DNA of 64,000 bases from Sphaerotilus sulfidivorans. Lineage in GTDB: Bacteria > Pseudomonadota > Gammaproteobacteria > Burkholderiales > Burkholderiaceae_C. This document shows positions 48,546-59,479 of this stretch, one piece after another. The stretch is from positions 124,001-188,000 of the forward strand of contig NZ_JACCPY010000002.1 of the NCBI RefSeq assembly GCF_013426975.1. The letters run 5' to 3'. The notes below the pieces were generated by a model. That model was given only the letters and a program-made list of their open reading frames with translations. It was not told where the DNA came from and did no database searches. Numbering within the stretch: position 1 is the stretch's first letter; each line of letters opens with the position of its first letter. A program made the translations under genes and the position numbers.

Positions 48546-50069
48546 TCAGCCTTCGACGACCGGGATCTTGCCGATCCTGGCCTGCCAGGTCTTCGGTCCC
48601 TCGATGTGGGCCGAGGTGCCGCCGGCGTCCACCGCCACCGTCACCGGCATGTCGACCACGTCGAACTCGTAGATCGCTTCCATGCCCAGATCGGCGAAGC
48701 CCACCACCTTGGCGGCCTTGATGGCCTTCGAGACGAGGTAGGCGCTGCCGCCGACCGCCATCAGGTACGCGCTCTTGTGGTTCTTGATCGCCTCGATGGC
48801 GACCGGGCCACGCTCGGCCTTGCCCACCATCGCGATCAGGCCGGTCTTGGCCAGCATCATCTCGGTGAACTTGTCCATGCGGGTGGCGGTGGTCGGGCCT
48901 GCCGGGCCGACGACTTCGTCGCGCACCGGGTCGACCGGGCCGACGTAGTAGATGACGCGGTTGGTGAAGTCCACCGGCAGCGGTTCGCCCTTGGCCAGCA
49001 TGTCCTGGATGCGCTTGTGTGCGGCATCGCGGCCGGTGAGCATCTTGCCGTTGAGCAGCAGCGTCTGGCCCGGCGTCCAGCTGGCCACTTCGGCCGGGGT
49101 CAGCGTGTTCAGGTCGACGCGCTTGCTCTTGTTGTAGTCGGGCGCCCAGTTGACGTTGGGCCACAGGTCCAGGCTCGGCGGGTCCAGGTAGACCGGGCCG
49201 GAGCCGTCCATCACGAAGTGCGCGTGGCGGGTGGCGGCGCAGTTCGGGATCATCGCGATCGGCTTGGAGGCCGCGTGCGTCGGGTAGGTCTTGATCTTGA
49301 CGTCCAGCACCGTCGTCAGGCCGCCCAGGCCTTGCGCGCCGATGCCCAGCGCGTTGACCTTCTCGTACAGCTCGATGCGCAGTTCTTCCAGCTTGTTCTG
49401 CGGGCCGCGCTCGAGCAGCTCGTACATGTCGATGTCGTCCATCAGCGCTTCCTTGGCCAGCAGCGCGGCCTTCTCCGCGGTGCCGCCGACGCCGATGCCC
49501 AGCATGCCCGGCGGGCACCAGCCCGCGCCCATCGTCGGCACGGTCTTGAGCACCCAGTCGACGATGTTGTCCGAGGGGTTGAGCATGTAGACCTTGGACT
49601 TGTTCTCGGAGCCGCCGCCCTTGGCCGCGACGATCACGTCCACCTTGTCGCCGGGCACGACTTCCATGAACACCACGGCCGGCGTGTTGTCCTTGGTGTT
49701 CCTGCGCTCGAAGATCGGTTCGGAGAGCACCGAGGCGCGCAGCTTGTTGTCCGGGTTGTTGTAGCCGCGGCGCACGCCTTCGTCGATCGCGTCCTGGATC
49801 GAGCCGGTGAAGCCCTGCCACTTCACGTCCATGCCGATCTTCAGGAACACGTTGACGATGCCGGTGTCCTGGCAGATCGGGCGGCGGCCCTCGGCGCACA
49901 TGCGGCTGTTGGTCAGGATCTGCGCGATCGCGTCCTTGGCGGCCGGGCTTTCCTCGCGCTCGTAGGCGCGCGCCAGGTGGGCGATGTAGTCGGCCGGATG
50001 GTAGTAGCTGATGTACTGGAGGGCGGCGGCGACCGATTCGATCAGGTCGTCCTGGCGGATGATGGTCAT
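48546..50069 (-). CDS. fumA: Class I fumarate hydratase
   Basis: The 507-residue enzyme is the iron-sulfur type, distinct from FumC. It shows GRRPICQDTGIVNVF with a cluster cysteine, GAGWCPPGMLGIGVGG, PNCAATRHAHFVMDG and the C-terminal beta domain GPTTATRMDKFTEMML. It interconverts fumarate and malate in the TCA cycle using a labile [4Fe-4S] cluster. Length is that of the single-chain class. Confidence 0.95.
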   Translation of the reverse strand: MTIIRQDDLIESVAAALQYISYYHPADYIAHLARAYEREESPAAKDAIAQILTNSRMCAEGRRPICQDTGIVNVFLKIGMDVKWQGFTGSIQDAIDEGVRRGYNNPDNKLRASVLSEPIFERRNTKDNTPAVVFMEVVPGDKVDVIVAAKGGGSENKSKVYMLNPSDNIVDWVLKTVPTMGAGWCPPGMLGIGVGGTAEKAALLAKEALMDDIDMYELLERGPQNKLEELRIELYEKVNALGIGAQGLGGLTTVLDVKIKTYPTHAASKPIAMIPNCAATRHAHFVMDGSGPVYLDPPSLDLWPNVNWAPDYNKSKRVDLNTLTPAEVASWTPGQTLLLNGKMLTGRDAAHKRIQDMLAKGEPLPVDFTNRVIYYVGPVDPVRDEVVGPAGPTTATRMDKFTEMMLAKTGLIAMVGKAERGPVAIEAIKNHKSAYLMAVGGSAYLVSKAIKAAKVVGFADLGMEAIYEFDVVDMPVTVAVDAGGTSAHIEGPKTWQARIGKIPVVEG

Positions 50070-50501
50070 GGCGGACTGGAGCTTTCTGGGTCGGGGTGAC
50101 GGGCTGGCATCGACTGGGCCGCGATCCTGCGCCATCCGACTTGCATCAATCTGGCACAGTCGGCGACACGCTCGGGCATCGCCGGGCGGGGTCCGGTCAG
50201 ACCGGCGAGTTTACTCAAGCCGGCTGCGGTCGATTCCGGACCGGCCTCGGATGGATTTCGGATCCATCCCAGATCCATCCCGGATCCATCCCGGATCGAT
50301 CCCGGATCGATCCCGAAAAAGCGGACGGTTCCGGATCTGAAACGCGGCTTTCGGGGGGCTCTTCACCCCGTGGTTCCAAAAAGTACTCAGGTATGCTGGT
50401 CCAGCGTGTTCTGGTTCACGGAATACGCGGGAGCGGGGCTCGTTCCTGCTCTTGTTCCGGCAATCCTCTTGTGCGAATGGCATCCCTGCGATGCATCTCT
50501 C
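50070..50501. other. Divergent intergenic region with 11-bp tandem repeat
   Basis: The gap between fumarase and the penicillin-binding protein gene holds five 11-bp repeats (50260-50314) and should carry promoters for both genes. TATGCT at 50392-50397 could be a -10 box, but no good -35 goes with it. Reading frames extending over the repeats look fortuitous. Confidence 0.5.
50260..50314 (+). repeat. Five tandem copies of an 11-bp repeat
   Basis: The unit GGATCCATCCC occurs five times head to tail. Copies 4 and 5 read GGATCGATCCC and copy 2 starts AGATC. Each unit contains a GATC site. The array lies about 190 bp upstream of the penicillin-binding protein start and could be a variable-number repeat or an iteron-like protein-binding array. 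Confidence 0.8.
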
Positions 50502-53500
50502 ATGACTCCAGGCGAAGACGACAGCTCCCGTTCTCCTGACGCTGGCGAGGCAGCGCCCGCCCTGGTACCGGCTCCGGCCCCGTCCGGGCGCCGCTGGCCG
50601 GGCATCCTGGCGCGCTGGGGCACCGCGGCGGTGGTGCTGGCCGGCCTGACGCATGTGGCGATGTGGGAGATGCGCACCTCGACGCTGCAGGCACGCTTCT
50701 TCGCCGACTGGGCGGCGCAGCTCGATCATCAGGTTCGCACCGAGCCGGCCACCGCCAGCCGCTATCCGCGCACCGGGCCGAGCGACATCCGCATGGGCTA
50801 CACCCGCATGCCCGAGTTTCTCGACAGTCTGGCCGGACGCGGCTATGTGCTGACCGCGCAGGCGCAGCAGTCGCCCGCGCTGCAGGACTTCATGGACCGC
50901 GGCTTCTTCCCGCCCTATCCGGAGCGGACGCAGGCCGGGCTGCGGGTGCTGGACTGCCGCGGCGAGCCGCTGTTTCGCTCGCGCTTTCCGCTGCACACCT
51001 ATGCCGGCGAGGCGCAGGTGCCACCGGTGGTCGCACGCATGCTCGGCTTCATCGAGAACCGCGAGGTGCTCGACGAGAGCGAGCCGCTTCACAACCCGGC
51101 CATCGAGTGGACCCGGCTGGGCAAGGCGGTGGTCGATCAGGTCATCGCGGTCGCCGACGATGACCATGCCGCCGCCGGCGGCAGCACGCTGGCGACGCAG
51201 ACCGAGAAGTTCCGCCATTCGCCGGAGGGGCGCACCGCCTCGGCGCATGACAAGTATCTGCAGATGGTCTCGGCCTCGGTGCGGGCCTACCGCGACGGCG
51301 AGAACACGGTGGCGGCGCGCCGGCGCATCCTGCTCGACTATCTCAACAGCCTGCCGCTGGGCGCGCAGCGCGGCTGGGGCGAGGTGCATGGCGTCAACGA
51401 CGGCCTGCAGGCCTGGTACGGCGCGGATGTCGAGGCCAGCAACCGGCTGCTGGCCCAGCCCTCCGACCAGGCCGAGGGCCTGGCCGAGCGCGGCCTGGCG
51501 CTGCGCCGCATGCTCAGCCTGCTGATCGCGCAGCGCCGCCCGGCGCATTATTTCGGCCCGGGCCACGAGCAGCTGATGGCGATGACCGCCAGCTATCTGC
51601 GCCTGCTCGCGGCCGAGGGCATCATCGGCCCGGGTCTGCGCGATGCGGCGCTGGCCGCGCCGCTGCAGGTGCAGCACGCCCATGCCGGCGCGATCCCGAA
51701 CCTGGAGTTCGGCGAGCGCAATGCCTCCTCGCTGCTGCGGGTGCAGCTGTCGGGGCTGCTGAACACCCCGCGCCTGTACGAGCTCGACCGCTTCGACCTG
51801 AGCGCCTCGAGTCCGCTCGACGGCCATCTGCAGCGCGAGATCACCGAGCGGCTGCACCGGCTGCGCGATCCGGCCTTCGCCCGCGAGGCCGGCCTGCTGG
51901 GCTTCCAGCTGCTGGAGAAGGGCGACCCGTCGAAGCTGCTCTACAGCTTCACGCTCTACGAGCGGGGCGAGGGCGCCAACTTCGTGCGGGTGCAGACCGA
52001 CAACCTCGACCAGCCCTTCGACATCAACGGCAGCGCGAAGCTCGAGCTGGGCTCGACCGCCAAGCTGCGCACGCTGGCGACCTATCTGGACATCATCGCC
52101 GAGCTGCACCGTGAATACGCCGGCATGAAGCGCGCGCAGCTCGCCGAGGTCGAGGTCGGCGCGAAGGACCGGCTGAGCCGCTGGGCGATCGACTGGCTGT
52201 CGAGCACCGAGGACCGCTCGCTGGCGACGATGCTCGAGGCGGCGATGCAGCGCCGCTATTCCGCCAGTCCCGGCGAGCGCTTCTTCACCGGCGGCGGCGC
52301 GCACACCTTCTCCAACTTCAACGCCGCCGACAACGGCCGGCTGGCGACGCTGCACGAGTCGCTGCGCGATTCGCTCAATCTGCCCTTCATCCGGCTGATG
52401 CGCGACATCGTCTACCACCACATGTACCACGCCTCGAGCGATGCCAGCGACATCCTCGAGGGCGACGACGACAACCCGCGCCGCCAGGAACTGCTCAAGC
52501 TCTTCATCAACAAGGAAGGGCGGCAGTTCATGCGCAAGTTCTACCAGCGCCACCATGGCAAGACGCCGGCCGAGGTGCTCGACCGTCTGGCCGAGAGCGT
52601 CAACCGCACCGCGCCGCGGCTGGCGGTGATCTACCGCTCGGTCGAGCCGGAGGGCTCGCAGGCCGACTTCTCCGCCTACATCCGCCGTCACCTGCCGGGG
52701 GCGGCGCTGGCCGACGACTACCTCGAGACGCTCTACAAGCGCCACGCGCCGGGCAACTACTCGTTGGCCGACCGCGGCTACCTGGCGCGGCTGCATCCGC
52801 TGGAGCTGTGGGTGGCGTCCTATCTGCGCCAGCATCCGCAGGCCGAGCTGGCGCAGGTGCTCGACGCCGGCGCGACCGAGCGCGAGCAGTCCTATGCCTG
52901 GCTGATGCGCAGCAAGGCCCGGCGTGGCCAGAACAGCCGCATCCTGCAGCTGCTGGAGGCCGAGGCCTTCGCGAAGATCCATGCGCAGTGGAAGAAGGTG
53001 GGCTTCCCCTTCGACACGCTGGTGCCGTCCTATGCCACCTCCATCGGCAGCTCCGGCGACCGGCCGGCGGCGCTGGCCGAGCTGATGGGCATCATCGTCA
53101 ACGATGGCCTGCGGCTGCCGACCGTGCACATCGACCGGCTGCATTTCGCCGCGGGTTCGCCCTACGAGGCGGCGCTGCGGCGCGCACCCTCGGCGGGCGA
53201 GCAGGTGATGGCGCCGGAGGTGGCGGCCACGCTGCGCCGCGCGCTGGGTCTGGTGGTCAGCGAAGGCACCGCACGGCGGCTCAAGGGCGTGCTGGATGTT
53301 GACGGGCAGGCGCCGCTGCCGATCGGCGGCAAGACCGGCACCGGCGACAACCGCCTCAACACCTACACCCGTGGTGGCGGCCTGGCCGCTTCCCGGGTCA
53401 CCAGCCGCACCGCGACCTTCGTGTTCTATCTGGGGCCGCGCCATTTCGGCACGCTGACCGCCTTCGTGCTCGGGCCCGAGGCCGGTGGCTACAAGTTCAC

Positions 53501-53627
53501 CAGCGCGCTGCCGACGCAGATCCTGAAGTCGATGGCGCCGCTGCTCCGGCCGGTGCTGGCCGGTCAGGCCGAGGCCAGCTGCCCGGCGGCGCCGTCGGGC
53601 ACGGCATTGGCCGTCCGGGCGCCCTGA
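50502..53627 (+). CDS. Large class A-like penicillin-binding protein (transglycosylase/transpeptidase)
   Basis: The 1041-residue protein has one N-terminal membrane helix (about 34-50), a glycosyltransferase 51 domain with FIENREVLDE, GGSTLATQTEKFRH and LDYLNSLPLG, and a transpeptidase domain with Ser518-x-x-Lys521 in LGSTAKLRT, a SLNLPFIRL motif and KTGT at 944-947. It should polymerise and cross-link peptidoglycan. It is longer than usual PBP1a/1b, with extra sequence between the SxxK and KTG motifs, and the GT51 motif reads GGSTLATQ rather than GGSTITQQ. A specialised role is possible. Confidence 0.85.
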   Translation: MTPGEDDSSRSPDAGEAAPALVPAPAPSGRRWPGILARWGTAAVVLAGLTHVAMWEMRTSTLQARFFADWAAQLDHQVRTEPATASRYPRTGPSDIRMGYTRMPEFLDSLAGRGYVLTAQAQQSPALQDFMDRGFFPPYPERTQAGLRVLDCRGEPLFRSRFPLHTYAGEAQVPPVVARMLGFIENREVLDESEPLHNPAIEWTRLGKAVVDQVIAVADDDHAAAGGSTLATQTEKFRHSPEGRTASAHDKYLQMVSASVRAYRDGENTVAARRRILLDYLNSLPLGAQRGWGEVHGVNDGLQAWYGADVEASNRLLAQPSDQAEGLAERGLALRRMLSLLIAQRRPAHYFGPGHEQLMAMTASYLRLLAAEGIIGPGLRDAALAAPLQVQHAHAGAIPNLEFGERNASSLLRVQLSGLLNTPRLYELDRFDLSASSPLDGHLQREITERLHRLRDPAFAREAGLLGFQLLEKGDPSKLLYSFTLYERGEGANFVRVQTDNLDQPFDINGSAKLELGSTAKLRTLATYLDIIAELHREYAGMKRAQLAEVEVGAKDRLSRWAIDWLSSTEDRSLATMLEAAMQRRYSASPGERFFTGGGAHTFSNFNAADNGRLATLHESLRDSLNLPFIRLMRDIVYHHMYHASSDASDILEGDDDNPRRQELLKLFINKEGRQFMRKFYQRHHGKTPAEVLDRLAESVNRTAPRLAVIYRSVEPEGSQADFSAYIRRHLPGAALADDYLETLYKRHAPGNYSLADRGYLARLHPLELWVASYLRQHPQAELAQVLDAGATEREQSYAWLMRSKARRGQNSRILQLLEAEAFAKIHAQWKKVGFPFDTLVPSYATSIGSSGDRPAALAELMGIIVNDGLRLPTVHIDRLHFAAGSPYEAALRRAPSAGEQVMAPEVAATLRRALGLVVSEGTARRLKGVLDVDGQAPLPIGGKTGTGDNRLNTYTRGGGLAASRVTSRTATFVFYLGPRHFGTLTAFVLGPEAGGYKFTSALPTQILKSMAPLLRPVLAGQAEASCPAAPSGTALAVRAP

Positions 53628-53658
53628 GCGGGTCGCCGCGGCCTGGGCCTGGGCGGCC

Positions 53659-54282
53659 TCAGTGGCCCGCGCCGCCGTGCGGCGCGGCCGGCACCGGATG
53701 CATGATCCGGTCGGCGGTGGCGATCGCGATGGCCGAGAACAGGAAGGCCACATGGATCACCGTCTGCCACAGCAGCACCTTGTCGCTGTAGTTCTCGGCG
53801 TTGATGAAGGTCTTGAGCAGATGGATCGAGCTGATGCCGATGATCGCGGTGGCCAGCTTGACCTTCAGCACCGAGGCGTTGACATGGTCGAGCCACTCCG
53901 GCTGGTCCGGATGGCCCTCCAGGTTCAGCCGCGACACGAAGGTCTCGTAGCCGCCGACGATCACCATGATCAGCAGGTTGGAGATCATCACCACGTCGAT
54001 CAGGCCGAGCACCACCAGCATGATGACGGTCTCGTTCAGGCCGGTGACCGGCGCATTGCTCTTGTAGCCGATGCTCTGCACCAGGATGTCGAGCGCGTGC
54101 TGGTTGCCGAAGGCCGCCTCGATCAGATGGACCAGCTCCTTCCAGAACTGGAACACGTAGACGCCCTGGGCCAGGATCAGGCCGAGGTAGAGCGGCAGCT
54201 GCAGCCAGCGGCTGGCGAAGATCAGGCGCGACAGCGGATTGCTGCCGGAGCGGGAGAACTCGGAGGGATTCTTGTGGGGCAT
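53659..54282 (-). CDS. UPF0114 (YqhA-like, TIGR00645) membrane protein
   Basis: The 207-residue protein has three to four helices and the family segments RLIFASRWLQLPLYLGLI, LIDVVMISNLLIMVIVGGYE and KLATAIIGISSIHLLKTFI. The role of YqhA is unknown. The chosen ATG gives MPHKNPSEFSRSG; the open frame upstream lacks family similarity. It is convergent with the penicillin-binding protein gene and divergent from acs. Confidence 0.9.
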   Translation of the reverse strand: MPHKNPSEFSRSGSNPLSRLIFASRWLQLPLYLGLILAQGVYVFQFWKELVHLIEAAFGNQHALDILVQSIGYKSNAPVTGLNETVIMLVVLGLIDVVMISNLLIMVIVGGYETFVSRLNLEGHPDQPEWLDHVNASVLKVKLATAIIGISSIHLLKTFINAENYSDKVLLWQTVIHVAFLFSAIAIATADRIMHPVPAAPHGGAGH

Positions 54283-54602
54283 GAGCGAGCGCGAAGCGAC
54301 GTGAAGGAAAAGGGAACGGGCGAGGTCAGGCCGCGTGGCCAATCTGTCGATCAGGGTTTGTCCTGGGGTTGTGCCATGAATTGCAGTGACGACCGACAGC
54401 ATCCAGGGATCGGTGTGTCGCGGTGAATTCAGGGAAAACCAGCGGATTCTAGGCGGGTAGGCGTGTCAGGATGAAGCGCATCGCCGTGCGCGGCCTTGTA
54501 CATCGGGGCTAACACGGCGGGAACGGGATTTGCAAAGTAAGGGCTTCGTAAGAGCCCCTGCCTACTGTCAGGTCCGGCACTTTTTCACCGCAGGAGACAC
54601 GC
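54283..54602. other. Divergent control region of yqhA-like gene and acs
   Basis: The 320-bp gap contains a sigma-54-like site at 54519-54534 and GGGCT/AGCCC arms at 54541-54557, both close to acs. The half next to the YqhA-like gene shows no clear signal to the eye. Confidence 0.5.
54519..54534 (+). promoter_or_regulatory. Sigma-54-like promoter candidate for acs
   Basis: GG at 54520-54521 and GC at 54532-54533 are exactly 10 bases apart, with AAC after GG-A and TTTGCA at the -12 side, close to TGGCAC-N5-TTGCA. Transcription would start about 58 bp upstream of the acs GTG. The invariant dinucleotides are present; an upstream activator site was not found. Confidence 0.35.
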
Positions 54603-56585
<1,983 letters not shown>

Positions 56586-56633
56586 TCTGACGCCCCAGCC
56601 CGCCCGGCCCGTGTGACGCGGGCCGGAAAGCAC

Positions 56634-56658
56634 AAAGCCCCGCATCGCGGGGCTTTTT
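56634..56658 (+). terminator. Intrinsic terminator of acs
   Basis: AAAGCCCCGC and GCGGGGCTTT form a perfect 10-bp stem with a 3-base loop and a following T-run (56654-56658), 48 bp after the stop. The A-rich left arm makes it usable from the opposite side for the cytochrome gene too. Confidence 0.9.
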
Positions 56659-56726
56659 CGTTTCGTCGAGCTGTCCGTCGAGCTGTCGTCGGCGCATCAG
56701 CGCATCGGTTCAGCCCGCGATCCGGC

Positions 56727-57032
56727 TCACTTCGTGCTCAGCACCCAGGCGGCCAGCGCCTTGGCCTCGTCCGGGGTGACGTTGTTGGCCGGCATCGGGA
56801 TCTGGCCCCAGACGCCGACGCCGCCCTTGACGATCTTGTCGGCCAGCTTGGCGGCGGCCGTCTTGTCGCCCTTGTACTTGGCGGCGACATCCTTGTAGGC
56901 CGGACCGACCAGCTTCTTGTCGACCGCATGGCAGGCCATGCAGTTCTTCTTGGCGGCCAGATCGGCGCTGGCGAAGGCCGGGCTGGTCAGCGTGACGGCG
57001 GCCAGGGCGGCGAGGGCGAACAGAGGCTTCAT
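56727..57032 (-). CDS. Class I c-type cytochrome (c551-like)
   Basis: The 101-residue precursor has a Sec signal MKPLFALAALAAVTLTSPAFA, haem motif NCMACH and the distal ligand methionine in IPMPANNV. It should be a periplasmic electron carrier of about 9 kDa. AGGAA precedes the ATG by 7 bases. Neighbours give no partner; the acs terminator lies beyond its 3' end. Confidence 0.93.
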   Translation of the reverse strand: MKPLFALAALAAVTLTSPAFASADLAAKKNCMACHAVDKKLVGPAYKDVAAKYKGDKTAAAKLADKIVKGGVGVWGQIPMPANNVTPDEAKALAAWVLSTK

Positions 57033-57267
57033 CGGGAGTTCCTGTCTGAGGGTGGGTTGGGGAAAATGGCAGGCGAACGGGAAACCAGGCGTGAAGACGG
57101 TCCTGAAATGCAACCGCTTCGTCGCATCCACAACGATTCTAGAAGCCGGCACGCTGACATGCCTTGATGCAGCCCCGGAGAATTCAGACTTCCGAGCCTA
57201 TGCTGGTCAACTGGGCAACACGCTCAGGCGACGGATCCTGCACTGGCGTTGCACAAGGGAGAACAAG

Positions 57268-57498
57268 ATGGCACTGATGATTCTCGGCCTGGCCCTGATC
57301 GCGCTGAAGGCCCTGGGCCTGGCGCCGGTCTCCGGCTGGGACTGGTGGCTGGTGATCGCGCCGCTGGCGCTGGCGCCGCTCTGGTGGTGGTTCTCCGACC
57401 TGAGCGGACGCACCCGGCGTCTCGAGGAGCAGCGCCACGAGGCACGCCGGCAGGCACGTCGGCGCTCGACCATCGCCTCGCTCGGCCGGCGCCACTGA
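57268..57498 (+). CDS. Small Trp-rich protein (TIGR04438)
   Basis: The 76-residue protein has two hydrophobic helices with a Trp-dense stretch ([19 protein letters not shown]) and a basic, Arg/Glu-rich tail, the layout of the TIGR04438 Trp-rich family of betaproteobacteria. The function is unknown. AGGGAG lies shortly before the ATG. It precedes lgt by 70 bp. Confidence 0.8.
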   Translation: MALMILGLALIALKALGLAPVSGWDWWLVIAPLALAPLWWWFSDLSGRTRRLEEQRHEARRQARRRSTIASLGRRH

Positions 57499-57568
57499 GG
57501 CGCGCGCTGCGCAGGCTCTGCGGGCGGATGCAAGGCACCGGCAGGTTCCGGCCCTTATCATCCGCGCC

Positions 57569-58390
57569 ATGCTGATCCATCCTCAGTTCGATCCGGTCGC
57601 GCTTGCGCTCGGCCCCGTCCAGGTCCACTGGTACGGTCTGACCTATCTGGCCGCCTTCGGCCTGTTCTACTGGCTGGCCACCCGCCGCATTCTTCAACCG
57701 GTCTATGCCGCACGCGGCTGGACCCCGCGCGAGGTCGAGGACCTGCTGTTCTACGGCATCGTCGGCGTCATCCTGGGCGGGCGCCTGGGCTATGTGCTGT
57801 TCTACAAGCCGGCGCACTATCTGGCCCACCCGATGGAGGTGTTCGCGGTCTGGAAGGGCGGCATGGCCTTTCATGGCGGCCTGCTGGGCGTGATCGCCGC
57901 GATGGCGGTGTTCGCCTGGGTGCGCAAGCGCGGATTCTTCGAGGTCACCGACCTGGTCGCGACCTGCGTGCCGACCGGGCTGGCCTGCGGCCGGCTGGGC
58001 AACTTCATCAACGGCGAGCTCTGGGGCCGCGCGGCCGATGCGTCGCTGCCCTGGGCGATGGTCTTTCCGCAGTCGGGCAGCGAGCTGGCCCGCCATCCCT
58101 CGCAGATCTACCAGTTCCTGCTGGAGGGGCTGCTGCTGTTCGTCATCCTGTGGCTGTATGGCCGCAGTCACGGCGCGCACCACCGCGCCGACGGCACGGC
58201 GGTCTGGGGCCGGGTCTCGGGCCTGTTCCTGATCGGCTACGGGCTGTTCCGCTTCATCGCCGAGTATTTCCGCGAGCCCGACAGCTTCCTGGGCCTGCTG
58301 GCGCTGAACCTCAGCATGGGCCAGTGGCTGTGCGTGCCGATGATGGTGGCCGGCGCCTTGATCTGGGCCTGGGCCGGGAGGCGCGCATGA
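57569..58390 (+). CDS. lgt: Prolipoprotein diacylglyceryl transferase
   Basis: The 273-residue membrane enzyme adds diacylglycerol to the lipobox cysteine of prolipoproteins. It has seven helices, the Lgt signature [15 protein letters not shown] and [12 protein letters not shown], and an N-terminal [21 protein letters not shown] typical of the family. It would serve the several lipoproteins in this window. Its stop overlaps tsaD by ATGA. Confidence 0.97.
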   Translation: MLIHPQFDPVALALGPVQVHWYGLTYLAAFGLFYWLATRRILQPVYAARGWTPREVEDLLFYGIVGVILGGRLGYVLFYKPAHYLAHPMEVFAVWKGGMAFHGGLLGVIAAMAVFAWVRKRGFFEVTDLVATCVPTGLACGRLGNFINGELWGRAADASLPWAMVFPQSGSELARHPSQIYQFLLEGLLLFVILWLYGRSHGAHHRADGTAVWGRVSGLFLIGYGLFRFIAEYFREPDSFLGLLALNLSMGQWLCVPMMVAGALIWAWAGRRA

Positions 58391-59463
58391 GTGCCGCTCC
58401 GCTTCGCGTGCTGGGCATCGAGTCTTCCTGCGACGAGACCGGCGTGGCGCTGGTCGAGCTGCCCGAGGGCGTGACGGGCGCGGCCGCGCCGCGGCTGCTC
58501 GCGCATGCGCTGCACAGCCAGATCGACATGCACCAGGCCTACGGCGGCGTGGTGCCGGAGCTGGCCTCGCGCGATCACATCCGCCGCGTCGTGCCGCTGC
58601 TGCGCGAGACGCTGGCCGGCGCCGGCCTCGGGCTGGAGGCGGTCGATGTCGTCGCGCACACCCGCGGGCCCGGCCTGGCCGGCGCGCTGCTGGTGGGCAC
58701 CGGCGCGGCCTGCGCGCTGGCGATGGCGCTGGACCGGCCGGTGCTGGGCGTGCATCACCTCGAGGGCCATCTGCTGTCGCCCTTCCTCTCGGCCGATCCG
58801 CCGGGGTTTCCGTTCGTCGCGCTGCTGGTCTCGGGCGGGCACACCCAGCTGATGCGGGTCGACGGCGTCGGCCGTTACCAGCTGCTCGGCGAGACCATCG
58901 ACGATGCGGCCGGCGAGGCCTTCGACAAGTCGGCCAAGATGCTCGGCCTGGGCTATCCCGGCGGGCCGGCGCTGGCGCGGCTGGCCGAGCAGGGCGATCC
59001 GCAGGCCTACCGGCTGCCGCGGCCGCTGCTGCGCGGCGATCTGCTCGACTTCTCGTTTGCCGGGCTGAAGACGGCCGTCTGGACCCAGCTGGCGAAGATC
59101 GATGCCGGCGAGGACGCGGCCGGCGACGGCCATGCGCAGGAGCGCGCCGATCTGGCCGCCTCGACCCAGGCGGCGATCGTCGAGGTGCTGGTGGCCAAGT
59201 CGCTGCTGGCGCTGAAGCAGACCGGGCTGAAGCGCCTGGTGGTGGCCGGCGGCGTCGGCGCCAACCGCCAGCTGCGCGCCGATCTGGACGCGCAGTGCCG
59301 CCGCCGCGGCGTGCGGGTGCACTATCCCGAGCTGCATCTGTGCACCGACAACGGCGCGATGATCGCGCTGGCCGCAGCGATGCGGCTGCAGTCCGGCCAG
59401 GCCGAGGCGCGGCGCCAGTACGACTTCGATGTCCGCCCGCGCTGGGATCTGGCCAGCGTCTGA
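58387..59463 (+). CDS. tsaD: tRNA N6-threonylcarbamoyladenosine synthase subunit TsaD
   Basis: The 358-residue ASKHA-fold protein transfers threonylcarbamoyl to A37 of ANN-decoding tRNAs with TsaB and TsaE. It has [13 protein letters not shown], the metal ligands in [39 protein letters not shown] and [13 protein letters not shown]. The ATG overlaps the lgt stop. The lgt-tsaD pairing here is presumably an operon; rpsU/dnaG, often next to tsaD elsewhere, is absent. Confidence 0.97.
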   Translation: MSAAPLRVLGIESSCDETGVALVELPEGVTGAAAPRLLAHALHSQIDMHQAYGGVVPELASRDHIRRVVPLLRETLAGAGLGLEAVDVVAHTRGPGLAGALLVGTGAACALAMALDRPVLGVHHLEGHLLSPFLSADPPGFPFVALLVSGGHTQLMRVDGVGRYQLLGETIDDAAGEAFDKSAKMLGLGYPGGPALARLAEQGDPQAYRLPRPLLRGDLLDFSFAGLKTAVWTQLAKIDAGEDAAGDGHAQERADLAASTQAAIVEVLVAKSLLALKQTGLKRLVVAGGVGANRQLRADLDAQCRRRGVRVHYPELHLCTDNGAMIALAAAMRLQSGQAEARRQYDFDVRPRWDLASV

Positions 59464-59479
59464 TCCGCCTCTGTTTCTG

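Noticed and set aside
50260..50314. CRISPR array or plasmid-type origin
   Set aside because: The units are 11 bp with no spacers, and no cas or replication gene is near.
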